From Chroococcus sp. FPU101 (lineage in GTDB: Bacteria > Cyanobacteriota > Cyanobacteriia > Cyanobacteriales > Microcystaceae): a DNA stretch of 64,000 bases. The notes beneath the pieces were generated by a model. That model was given only the letters and a program-made list of their open reading frames with translations, made no database searches and was not told where the DNA came from. The stretch is taken from contig NZ_BLJI01000010.1 of assembly GCF_017312365.1 (NCBI RefSeq), positions 81,209 to 145,208 on the forward strand. Direction: 5' to 3'. Below, piece by piece: positions 43,946 through 52,646 of this stretch. Numbering within the stretch: the stretch's first letter is position 1; every line of letters begins with the position of its first letter. A program made the position numbers and the translations under genes.

Positions 43946-46900
43946 ATGTTTATGTTTAATTCTGAAATTTTACAATCAATTATTGAGACTCTAGATAAAT
44001 TGCGCCAATTGGTACAAATCGATGTTCAAGAAAATTGGTATTATTTAGACCAAGATTCATTAATAGATGAGATTGATTTAAAGAAAGCAAAACCCGTTCA
44101 ACTCAATGATAAAAGATATATTACTTGGTCATCGGGTCGTCAAGTCCAATGGTTAATTCAAAAAATGAGATTTCCATCTAATCTAAAAAATTATCCATTA
44201 CAACATCTTACCGCAAGACTTATTTTAACTTGGTGGGCTGAAGATGCCAAAATTTATATTAATGGAAAATTAGTTCAAGAAGGAGATTTATTTGATTCGA
44301 CAACTCGATTACTCCTAACAACTGATGTTCTTCCAGAACAAGAAATCATTATAGCCTTACGTTTAGTGAGTCCTATTCATGACATTGGGGCGTTAATGCG
44401 TTCTATATTAATTTTTGAAAAACCAGATTTTATCGATCCTGCTTTTGTCGCTGATGAGTTAACTATTTTACACAATTATTTCAAAATTTTTGAACCTGAA
44501 AAACTAGAAAATTTGTCTATAGTATTAAATCAACTTAATTGGAATACTGTAGCAGAACAAGAACAGTTTAATCAGATTTTACTAAAAATAAGAGAACAAT
44601 TACAACCTTTAGCTGATTCAATTAAAGAAAGACAATTTCATCTATTAGGTCATGCACATTTGGATTTAGCGTGGTTATGGCCAATCCAAGAAACTTGGGA
44701 AGTCGCTCAAAAGACATTTAATTCTGTTTTAAATTTGCAAAAAGATTTTATTGACCTTAAATTTGGTCATTCTAGCCCTGTTTTGTATGAATGGATTGAA
44801 AAAAATCGTTATGAGCTATTTAAACAAATTCAAGAAGCATATAAAGCTAAATCGTGGGAACTTTTGGGGGGAATGTGGGTAGAACCAGAAGTTAATTTAA
44901 TTTCGGGAGAATCATTAGTACGTCAGTTACTTTATGGACAAAATTATTTTAAAGAAAAATTTGGCACAATAACAAAAGTAGCTTGGTTACCTGATACATT
45001 TGGTTTTCCTTGGCAACTTCCCCAAATTTTTAAACAAGCAGGAATTGAATATTTTGTTACAGGTAAATTGCATTGGAACGATACGACAAAGTTTCCTCAC
45101 AGTGTATTTTGGTGGCAGTCTCCTGATGGAACACAATTATTATCTTTGATGTCTCCTCCCAATGTTGCGGGAGTAATGGATACAAACCCAATTGTGATGA
45201 CAAATTATGCTATTAGTTGGGAACAACAAACAGGTTTAAAAGATGCGTTTTGGTTGCCTGGTGTGGGTGATCATGGTGGTGGCCCAACACGTGATATGTT
45301 AGAAGTACAACAACGCTTCTCAAGTTCACCTTTTTTTCCTCAAATTGGTTTCACAACAGCAGAAGAATATTTATCTAATTTACCAACGGAAAATTTACCT
45401 GTTTGGAATGATGAATTATATTTAGAATTCCATCGAGGCTGTTATACAACCCATGCTGACCAAAAATATTATAATCGTTACTGTGAAGGATTGTTATATC
45501 AAGCTGAATTGTGGTCTAGTTTAGCGAGTATTGCTTTAAAATTACCCTATCCTAAAACTGCTTTAACTGATGCTTGGAAAAAAGTATTATTCAATCAATT
45601 TCATGATATCTTACCTGGTACTTCGATTCCTGAAGTGTTTGAAGAAGCAAATCAACAATGGAACGAAGTTATTGAAATAGGAGAAGAAATTTTAGAAAGT
45701 TGTTTACAGTTTATAGCATCTCAGATTATTCTTCCTAATCCTCCTTATACAGATGCCAAACCTATGGTTATTTTTAATTCTTTAAACTGGATAATAACAG
45801 AAGTTGTTGGTCTTGATATTGCTTCAGAAAACTGGGATGTTTATGATGTGGAAGGGAATCAAATTTCTAGTCAAATTACCTTAGATAATCAATTACTGTT
45901 TTTAGCTGAAAATGTACCCTCTATCGGATATCGTTTATTTTGGTTGTGTCCGAGTGAAAGGATTGAACAAAAGTTAAGAACTCCATCAGAATTTATTTTA
46001 GAAAATGATTATCTTCGAGTAATAGTTAATCCAGAAACGGGAGATTTAGATAGTATTTTTGATAAGATTCAACAAAAAGAAATATTAAAGGGGGCAGGAA
46101 ATCAATTACAAGCTTTTCAAGATAAAGGACAATATTGGGATGCGTGGAATATCGATCCAAATTATCAAAATTATCCTTTACCTGCCAGTCGATTAAAATC
46201 AATTGATTATTTATATTATGGTTTAATCCAATCTCGAATTAGAGTAATTAGGCTCATAGGTAGTTCGGAATTTATTCAAGACTATATATTACAAGTTAAT
46301 TCACCTATTTTAAAAATTAAAACAACAGTTAACTGGAAAGAAGAATATATTTTAGTTAAAGCTGCTTTTCCATTAAACTTAGAAAGTGATGTTGTTACTT
46401 ATGAAATTGCTTGCGGTACAATTGAACGTTTAACTCGTTCTGAAACTGAAGCAGAAAAAGCAAAATGGGAAGTTTTTGGACATCGTTGGGCTGATTTAAC
46501 GGATGTTAATCAAAATTATGGAGTAAGCATTTTAAATGATTGTAAATATGGTTATGATAGCCAACCCAATCAAATTCGTTTAACCTTATTAAGAAGTTCA
46601 AAATGGCCAGATGAAAAAGCAGATTTAGGAAAACATTCTTTTACTTATGCGATTTATCCTCATATTGGAAATTGGCAAGAAGCAAAAACAGTTATTCGCG
46701 GTTATGAGTTAAATATTCATCCAAAGGTAATTTTACCTTCATTATCTGAATTCAAGAATAAAGATAATGGCAAATTTCCTCATACTAGCTGTTGGTTAAA
46801 TTTAGGCTCAGACTCAGATCATTTAATTTTAATGGCATTGAAACAAGCAGAAAATGATGAAAATAAATGGATAGTTAGATGTTATGAAACTGAAGGAGAA

Positions 46901-47035
46901 ACAACAAAATTAGAATTAAATGGTGAATTAAACTTAAAGTTATCATTTTCTGTTAATCTCTTGGAAGAAAATATAGATAATAATCATTTAATAATTCATC
47001 CTTGGAAAATTGTTAGTTACTTTATTGAAAAATGA
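43946..47035 (+). CDS. Alpha-mannosidase (glycoside hydrolase family 38)
   Basis: This 1029-residue enzyme has the GH38 catalytic domain with HLLGHAHLDLAWLWPIQETW (about 230; Asp in HLD binds zinc), GGMWVEPEVNLISGESLVRQ (about 308), WLPDTFGFPWQLPQIFKQAG (the nucleophile Asp near 352), GDHGGGPTRDM (about 442) and the C-terminal domain (about 690-1029). Family members remove alpha-mannose from oligosaccharides, with zinc as cofactor. It lacks a signal peptide, so it is probably cytosolic. Its stop overlaps the ATG of the damaged DUF167 gene (ATGA), an arrangement that couples translation of the two. Confidence 0.92.
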   Translation: MFMFNSEILQSIIETLDKLRQLVQIDVQENWYYLDQDSLIDEIDLKKAKPVQLNDKRYITWSSGRQVQWLIQKMRFPSNLKNYPLQHLTARLILTWWAEDAKIYINGKLVQEGDLFDSTTRLLLTTDVLPEQEIIIALRLVSPIHDIGALMRSILIFEKPDFIDPAFVADELTILHNYFKIFEPEKLENLSIVLNQLNWNTVAEQEQFNQILLKIREQLQPLADSIKERQFHLLGHAHLDLAWLWPIQETWEVAQKTFNSVLNLQKDFIDLKFGHSSPVLYEWIEKNRYELFKQIQEAYKAKSWELLGGMWVEPEVNLISGESLVRQLLYGQNYFKEKFGTITKVAWLPDTFGFPWQLPQIFKQAGIEYFVTGKLHWNDTTKFPHSVFWWQSPDGTQLLSLMSPPNVAGVMDTNPIVMTNYAISWEQQTGLKDAFWLPGVGDHGGGPTRDMLEVQQRFSSSPFFPQIGFTTAEEYLSNLPTENLPVWNDELYLEFHRGCYTTHADQKYYNRYCEGLLYQAELWSSLASIALKLPYPKTALTDAWKKVLFNQFHDILPGTSIPEVFEEANQQWNEVIEIGEEILESCLQFIASQIILPNPPYTDAKPMVIFNSLNWIITEVVGLDIASENWDVYDVEGNQISSQITLDNQLLFLAENVPSIGYRLFWLCPSERIEQKLRTPSEFILENDYLRVIVNPETGDLDSIFDKIQQKEILKGAGNQLQAFQDKGQYWDAWNIDPNYQNYPLPASRLKSIDYLYYGLIQSRIRVIRLIGSSEFIQDYILQVNSPILKIKTTVNWKEEYILVKAAFPLNLESDVVTYEIACGTIERLTRSETEAEKAKWEVFGHRWADLTDVNQNYGVSILNDCKYGYDSQPNQIRLTLLRSSKWPDEKADLGKHSFTYAIYPHIGNWQEAKTVIRGYELNIHPKVILPSLSEFKNKDNGKFPHTSCWLNLGSDSDHLILMALKQAENDENKWIVRCYETEGETTKLELNGELNLKLSFSVNLLEENIDNNHLIIHPWKIVSYFIEK

Positions 47036-47262
47036 AATTATAAGTTAAAGTAAAATCTAACTCTAAACAACAAAGAATTGAAGAACTAGCAGATGGCAAC
47101 TTAGTTATTTTATTGAAATTGCCGCCTGTTGATGGAAAAGCTAACCAAGAATTGATACAACTTTTAACCAAAAAATATCAAGTTGCTAAATCTAAAATAA
47201 TAATTAAGACTGGAACAACAGCCAAAATTAAATTAATTAAAATCCAAATCGACGAAAATTAA
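47032..47262 (+). pseudogene. DUF167 (YggU-like) protein, stop at codon 4
   Basis: The frame ATG AAA TTA TAA (47032-47043), then 72 codons of a complete DUF167 protein to TAA at 47260-47262. The protein after the stop has the family motifs [33 protein letters not shown] and [15 protein letters not shown]. Relatives usually have Gln at the fourth codon, so CAA to TAA is the simple explanation. No other start codon lies between the stop and the conserved core. The start overlaps the mannosidase stop. The loss of function is inferred from the stop codon alone. Confidence 0.8.
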
Positions 47263-47317
47263 TTAAATATTTAGGTATAGAATAAAAATAAGCTTCATCC
47301 TGCCGAAATCATTACTT

Positions 47318-47464
47318 ATGGCTGCTAAAACGACAAAAGAACCGATATTAATTCTCAAAAATGTGGGAAAAGCATATGAACAGCCCAACCGACAACTAAT
47401 TAGTATTATAGATAACATTAATCTAGAATTACGCCAAGGTGAAATAGTCGCTTTATTCTTTTAG
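47318..47464 (+). pseudogene. Truncated ABC transporter ATP-binding protein, 5' fragment
   Basis: The frame starts MAAKTTKEPILILKNVGKAYE and runs to LELRQGEIVALFF before TAG at 47462-47464. It has the N-terminal beta-strands and the residues just before Walker A, but no Walker A, signature or Walker B. The true gene would continue LLGKSGSGKST. The rest is missing, and a permease fragment joins at the same place, so a deletion removed most of the ATPase. It belongs to the nitrate/sulfonate/bicarbonate (TauB-like) group by its start. Confidence 0.75.
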
Positions 47465-49101
47465 TCATTGTCAGAACTGCTTCTCATTTTGTTGGCAAAT
47501 ATGATCCAGATTTTTCAATTTCTACAGATCTTAGTCAGCTACCGAGTTATACGCTACAAACTTTGATTAGAATGATAGCAGCTTATTGTCTATCTTTGGT
47601 TTTTACCTTAATTTATGCCTATTCTGCCTATCATTCTTCAATGGCTGCTAAGATTTTATTACCTTTATTAGATATCTTACAATCAATTCCAGTTTTATCT
47701 TTTTTACCAGGTGTCGTTTTAGCCTTAATTGCCGTTTTTCCTGAGCAACGAATTGGAATAGAATTAGCGGCTATTTTGCTGATTTTTACGGGAATGGTCT
47801 GGAATATGACTTTTAGCTTTTATCAATCTCTGATGAGTATTCCTGAAGAATTAATAGAAGCAGCGAAAACCTATCGTTTAAACTTTTGGCAACAATTCTG
47901 GACGCTAGAATTACCTTCAGGGGTTATCGGTTTAATTTGGAATAGTGTCATGTCAGTCGCGGGTGGCTGGTTTTTTCTAATTGCCATAGAATCATTTACA
48001 TTAGGGGCTAAAGATTTTAGGCTACCAGGTCTGGGATCATTTTTAGGAATTGCTGCCAGTGAGGGTAATTTTCCTGCTATTTTGTGGGGATTAGTCGTGT
48101 TAATTGGTGTTATCATTATCATTGATTTTTTGATTTGGCAGCCTTTGATTGCATGGTCAGAAAAGTTTAAATTTGAAACGGTAGATGCTCAAAATGAACC
48201 CGAATCTTTTATTTTAGATTTTATACGACGATCACCAACTCTTCGTTTAATTAGCGATCGTTTTCTTAAACCATTTTCTCAAAGTTTCGATCAAAACCTT
48301 ACCAAATCATTAACGACGAATCCTAAAACCCTGAACTCACGCCATTCATCCGATATTGGTAAATGGGTAGAACGAATTTTTGTCGATGGGTTTGCTTTTA
48401 TCGTTTTGTGGGGAACTTGGGAAGCGGTTTTATTATTACAAACATTAGGCTGGGAAAGTTGGCAAAAAATCATTACAGGGGCAATCTTTACCACCTTACG
48501 AGTGATTTTTGCTTTAACTTTATCTTTATTATGGACAGTACCCGTAGGGGTGGCAATTGGTCGAAATCCTCATTTAGCAAAAATTTTACAGCCTATTGTA
48601 CAAATTGCAGCATCTGTCCCCGCTACAGCCTTATTTCCCGTGTTATTGCTCTATTTAGCCAAATTAGGTGGCGGTTTACAAATTGGTTCAGTCGCACTGA
48701 TGATGTTAGGTACGATGTGGTACATTCTATTTAACGTCATTGCTGGAGCGCAATCGATTCCTTCCGATTTATTTGAAGCAGCTAAGGTTTATCGTCTTTC
48801 TTTAATTCAACGTTGGCAAACTGTTATTTTACTTGGTATTTTTCCCTATTTAGTCACAGGAATCATTACCGCAGTCGGTGGGGCGTGGAATGCGAGTATT
48901 GTGAGTGAATATGTTCATTTTCAGGGTAAAATCTTAACTACGACTGGTTTAGGTTCAACAATTTCTGAAGCAACTGCACAGGGAAATTATGCTTTACTTC
49001 TCGCCGCTACCGCAGTAATGTCACTATTAGTCGTTTTAACCAATCGTTTTGTCTGGCGTAGACTATACAAATTAGCACAAGAAAAATATCGTCTATTATA
49101 A
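47461..49101 (+). pseudogene. Double-domain ABC permease (nitrate/sulfonate/bicarbonate type), 5' truncated
   Basis: Coding-like sequence runs in frame from about 47461 (LVIVRTASHFVGKYDP) to the TAA at 49099-49101. The protein is a fusion of two BPD-type permease domains with EAA loops (IPEELIEAAKTYRL and IPSDLFEAAKVYRL) and many helices. The first helices of the N-terminal domain appear to be absent because the sequence is fused to an ATPase 5' end. A short form could start at TTG 47563 or ATG 47572 (512 or 509 residues), but without an ATPase in the same operon its use is doubtful. Compared with the family, the 5' 40-60 residues are missing. Confidence 0.7.
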
Positions 49102-49333
49102 GGTAATTTTTAAACTTAGTGAAGGTCAAAGGCTAGGCTATCATAACCTAAGTTTTTGAGTTGGTTACATTTTTGTCATGGAAAAAAATATAGAAAAATT
49201 TAAGGTCGAAAACCACTAAAATCCCTAAAAGGGGGATTGCATCTTTGCTAATTTCATATCTACTATCAAATAGAACACTTTAAGTCTATCTTTAGCACTA
49301 CATCAACTTCAGGTTTTAGGAGAAGGCTTGTAG

Positions 49334-50073
49334 ATGAGTAATCCTTTTATTTTCACCCCAATATCAAGCCAAGTCATTCCGTCCTATCTAGCCCTGCATA
49401 TTCCTGATGGCTTCTTAAATTTACCCGTGAGTCTTGTAACTTGGGTAATTGCGATCGCGCTGATTACAGTAGCATTAGGAAAAGTTCAAGACCAATACAA
49501 GGAAAGAACTGTGCCTCTAATGGGTGTTTGTGCAGCGTTTATTTTTGCGGCACAGATGATCAATTTTCCCATTCCAGGAGGAACATCAGGACATCTTTTA
49601 GGGGGAACTTTAGCAGGTGTTTTATTAGGGCCTTGGGCGGGAACTTTAGTAATGTCCGTCGTTTTTATTGTTCAAAGCGTTCTCTTTCAAGATGGTGGTT
49701 TAACGGTTTTGGGCGCGAATATCTTTAAATGGGTCTAATTGGCACTTTTGGCGGCTATTATCTCTATAAAGCTCTTCGGAAAGCTCTAGGTTTTCAGACT
49801 TTGCGAGGAATGACAATTGCCGTTGCGATCGCTGCTTGGGTTAGTGTAGTCGTTGCTGCGTTTATTTGCGCCATCCAACTAGCCCTATCAGGTACTGTTC
49901 CTTTCAATGTTGCCATCACTGCAATGTTATCATGGCACTTTTTAATCGGGATCGGTGAAGCTGTAATTACTGCATTAGCTGTTACTTATATTTGGCGAAC
50001 ACGTCCTGATCTAATTTATGATCCCCCGCGTCGCTCTACTTTTAATTCAACTGGTTCTTATATTTCACGTTAA
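49334..50073 (+). pseudogene. cbiM: CbiM-type nickel/cobalt ECF transporter S-component, split by a frameshift
   Basis: Two overlapping frames (49334-49738, MSNPFIF... to LGANIFKWV, and 49729-50073, MGLIGTFGGYY...) together make one CbiM/NikM membrane protein with HIPDGFLNLPVS near the N-terminus and GGTSGHLLGGTLAG (about 74). Restoring one base between TTTAA and ATGGG (about 49728) gives ANIFNMGLIGTFGG. The downstream ATG lies inside the upstream frame, so two fragments might be made, but a functional protein is doubtful. The ECF partner genes below (PDGLE, Q, O) are intact. Cobalt or nickel is imported by the complex; the metal cannot be told from sequence. Confidence 0.82.
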
Positions 50074-50089
50074 TTGAGGTTCAATTCTT

Positions 50090-50425
50090 ATGCGAAATCG
50101 CGCATTTATTTTCACAGGTTTAGCCATTGCTTTAGTTATTGGTGTTTTCTTGTCTCCTTTTGCTAGTTCTGATCCAGATGGTTTAGATCGCGTCTCAGAA
50201 GATTTAAAATTTACAGATAAAGAAGATCCAGAAGCCCCCGCCTCTAAGTTACCCTTTGCTAACATTTTTGATGGCTACGCCCTCAAAGGGGTTCCTGAAG
50301 GCGTTGCTACTCCGTTAGCGGGCTTAGTCGGAACGCTTGCTACTTTTGGTATTGCTTGGGGTATTGGACAACTCGCGGTACGTCGTTCAAATCCATCTGA
50401 TTCCTCTAATCCTCCTTTAGAATAA
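50090..50425 (+). CDS. PDGLE-domain protein of ECF Ni/Co transporter (CbiN-like)
   Basis: This 111-residue protein has two membrane helices (about 8-23 and 78-95) and the periplasmic signature SSDPDGLDRVSEDL (about 26-40), which defines the PDGLE domain of the nickel/cobalt ECF transporters. It fills the role of CbiN/NikN. It lies 16 bases after cbiM and four before cbiQ in one operon. Intact. Confidence 0.88.
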   Translation: MRNRAFIFTGLAIALVIGVFLSPFASSDPDGLDRVSEDLKFTDKEDPEAPASKLPFANIFDGYALKGVPEGVATPLAGLVGTLATFGIAWGIGQLAVRRSNPSDSSNPPLE

Positions 50426-50429
50426 GCTG

Positions 50430-51203
50430 ATGCTATTACATATTGGCGCATTTAGGTTAGATGTTGATAGTCAACGTCTAACGCTATGGCATCATCTCGC
50501 TCCGCGTACCCGTGTTTTTTGTGCCTTTTTCTTTGTTTTTGCTAACGCTCTAACTCCTAATGAACAATGGTGGACATGGGCGATTTATGGTTTTAGTCTG
50601 GTAATCTTAATTTTTTTAAGTCAGGTTACTTTCCTAGTATTGTTGCGTCGTGTCGCTATCGAATTGACTTTTATTAGTACAGTTTTACTCGGAACGCTAT
50701 TTCGAGATGGAGGAACAGTTCTTTGGTCTTGGGGTTGGTTACAAATCACAACGGCAGGGTTAAATATATTAGGAAGTGTTGCCCTTAAAGCGTTTTTGTC
50801 ACTTCTGATGTTGAATATCCTGATTTTGACGACTTCTATTCCTTCGCTATTACACGCTTTAGCAGATTTAAAAGTCCCTCCGCTTTTAGTTGCAATTTTA
50901 TCTTCAATGTATCGTTATATTGCGGTTTTGATTGATGAGTTTGACTCGATGCGTCGCGCTGCACTCTCTAGAAATTTGATGGCAAGCAAACAATGGCAAC
51001 GTTTAGTTATCGGAAATATGATCGGTTCGTTATTTATTCGGACTTATGAACGTGGCGATCGCATTCATCAGGCGATGTTATCACGTGGCTATACGGGTTT
51101 ACTTCCTGTCACTCAAGATTATAAAATGGGGAAGATTGATTATTTGTCAATTGTTTTAACATTTCTTATTGTTTTGCTAGGACAGTTTATTTACTTACGT
51201 TAA
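50430..51203 (+). CDS. cbiQ: Energy-coupling factor transmembrane protein CbiQ
   Basis: This 257-residue membrane protein has five to six helices and the coupling-helix motif with RTYERGDRIHQAMLSRGY (about 210) that contacts the ATPase. The first coupling motif (SMRRAALSRNLM, about 170) is also present. It is the T component of the ECF transporter. It lies between the PDGLE protein and cbiO genes, with gaps of four and six bases, and should be co-translated. Confidence 0.9.
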   Translation: MLLHIGAFRLDVDSQRLTLWHHLAPRTRVFCAFFFVFANALTPNEQWWTWAIYGFSLVILIFLSQVTFLVLLRRVAIELTFISTVLLGTLFRDGGTVLWSWGWLQITTAGLNILGSVALKAFLSLLMLNILILTTSIPSLLHALADLKVPPLLVAILSSMYRYIAVLIDEFDSMRRAALSRNLMASKQWQRLVIGNMIGSLFIRTYERGDRIHQAMLSRGYTGLLPVTQDYKMGKIDYLSIVLTFLIVLLGQFIYLR

Positions 51204-51209
51204 CTCTTA

Positions 51210-51992
51210 ATGCACCATAATCCGATTGATATTGCAGATCTCTTTTATACCTATCCCGATGGCACACAAGCCCTTAAAGGAATTAGTTTATCGATTCGAT
51301 CAACCGAGCGTGTAGCATTAGTAGGGGCTAATGGTTCGGGTAAATCGACTCTTTTACAGCACCTAAACGGGATTTTACTCCCCCAAGAGGGAACTATCCA
51401 AGTCGGACAATATCCAGTGAGGGCAGAATATTTAAAAGATGTTCGGAATTTCGTCGGATTAGTGTTCCAAAATCCTGATGATCAATTGTTTATGCCGACG
51501 GTGTGGGAAGATATTACCTTTGGCCCCATGAATCAGGGCATGAGAGGGGATGATTTAAGCCATCGTTGTTATCATGCCATGCACGCGGTTGGAATTGATC
51601 CCGATGTTTATCGTCATCGTAATAGTAACAATTTATCTGGTGGGGAAAAAAAACGAGTTGCGATCGCAGGTGTGCTTGCCATGCAGCCTCAAGTACTTGT
51701 TTTTGATGAACCCACCGCCCAACTCGATCCCCGTTCCCGTCGTCAATTAATCCAACTGATGCAAACATTACCCCAAACCCAAATCATTGCCACACATGAT
51801 CTAGATATGGCTTTAGATTTGTGCGATCGTACTATTATTCTCAGTCGGGGTCAAGTCGTCGAAGATGGGCCAACCGAACAAGTTTTGAGTAATCCTGAAT
51901 TTCTCGAACAACACTATCTAGAAACGCCTCTTTCTTATAGCCGTCCCTATTGCCTAGTAAAAGATGCACCCTTAGTCAATCTCCACCATTGA
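51210..51992 (+). CDS. cbiO: Cobalt/nickel ECF transporter ATP-binding protein
   Basis: This 260-residue ATPase has Walker A GANGSGKSTLLQ (about 40), Q-loop FQNPDDQLFMPTVWEDI (about 90), the signature LSGGEKKRVAIAGVLA (about 142), Walker B VLVFDEPTAQLDPRSR (about 165) and the H-loop ATHDLDMAL (about 195). It energises uptake through CbiQ and CbiM. All motifs are intact, in contrast to the frameshifted cbiM gene at the start of the same operon. Confidence 0.92.
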   Translation: MHHNPIDIADLFYTYPDGTQALKGISLSIRSTERVALVGANGSGKSTLLQHLNGILLPQEGTIQVGQYPVRAEYLKDVRNFVGLVFQNPDDQLFMPTVWEDITFGPMNQGMRGDDLSHRCYHAMHAVGIDPDVYRHRNSNNLSGGEKKRVAIAGVLAMQPQVLVFDEPTAQLDPRSRRQLIQLMQTLPQTQIIATHDLDMALDLCDRTIILSRGQVVEDGPTEQVLSNPEFLEQHYLETPLSYSRPYCLVKDAPLVNLHH

Positions 51993-52045
51993 TTAGCTTA
52001 ACTCCATCTCTCTCGAATCGCTTGTAAAATATCTTGCAAGCGTTC

Positions 52046-52459
52046 TCATAGTTCAATAGCTTTGTGCATAATCTTATTACGGTAAGCTTCTTTTAAGCTA
52101 TTGTTAGTGAAAACACATACTTCAAAACTTAACAAATCTCGTAAATCCATCCTAAAGCCGCTTAAATCTAACAGGGTTTTATCTGACTGTAAATCAACTA
52201 AAAAATCAAATTCATTATTTTTTCTTCCTCCTTCATCTTCAGTTAAAGAAAAAATTCTAATGTTTGATATCCCATACTGAGCAGCTAAATCTAAAATTTC
52301 TGGTTTATGAAATTGAATAGCCGCTAAACGACTCCGAAAAATAACTGATTGATCTTGATTTTGGGTTAAATGCTCTAAATGCTTTGAGAGAAATAACTGT
52401 TCCTCAAATGACAACTGTTTAATTTCTTCTAGGATAGAGTTTAAAACTGGGCTATTCAT
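52046..52459 (-). CDS. Nucleotidyltransferase-fold protein with degenerate active site
   Basis: This 137-residue protein has an N-terminal helical segment (ILEEIKQLSFEEQLFLSKHLE) followed by an MNT-like domain: LAAQYGISNIRIFSLTEDEG, EFDFLVDLQSDKTLLDLSGFRMDL and FTNNSLKEAYRNKIMHKA. In active members the strand reads VFGSxARGE and is followed by SDxDxLV. Here the GS pair is SL and the first Asp of the DxD is Glu (EFD), so nucleotidyl transfer looks unlikely. It is not obviously paired with an HEPN toxin gene. The frame is open, so it may still be a binding protein. Confidence 0.7.
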   Translation of the reverse strand: MNSPVLNSILEEIKQLSFEEQLFLSKHLEHLTQNQDQSVIFRSRLAAIQFHKPEILDLAAQYGISNIRIFSLTEDEGGRKNNEFDFLVDLQSDKTLLDLSGFRMDLRDLLSFEVCVFTNNSLKEAYRNKIMHKAIEL

Positions 52460-52646
52460 TATTAATTCTTATTTTTGTGGCGTTATCTATTTCCCAATGT
52501 TAGCACTCTTATTTAAGTCAGCCTCTTAACCGTGTTTCCTGTATAAATTTATACCCGACTAAATTTATCGGATATGTTTGACTAATTTTTTGAGGGTGTG
52601 ATAGGATTCATTCAACAAGTTGACGGAAAGCATAGAGAGAAAAACG

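Noticed and set aside
12046..47262. A changed genetic code in which TAA/TAG is read as Gln
   Set aside because: Most genes here are long and uninterrupted, and they use TAA and TAG as normal stops. Only a few dispensable genes contain them internally, so mutation is the better explanation.
49102..49333. Cobalamin or nickel/cobalt riboswitch upstream of cbiM
   Set aside because: I searched by eye for the B12-box and NiCo-type motifs and found none; only a short ATCCC/GGGAT-type hairpin is present.
49720..49740. Programmed frameshift in cbiM
   Set aside because: The in-frame codons TTT AAA do not form a canonical X-XXY-YYZ slip site for the needed -1 shift, and a simple one-base loss restores a perfect family sequence.
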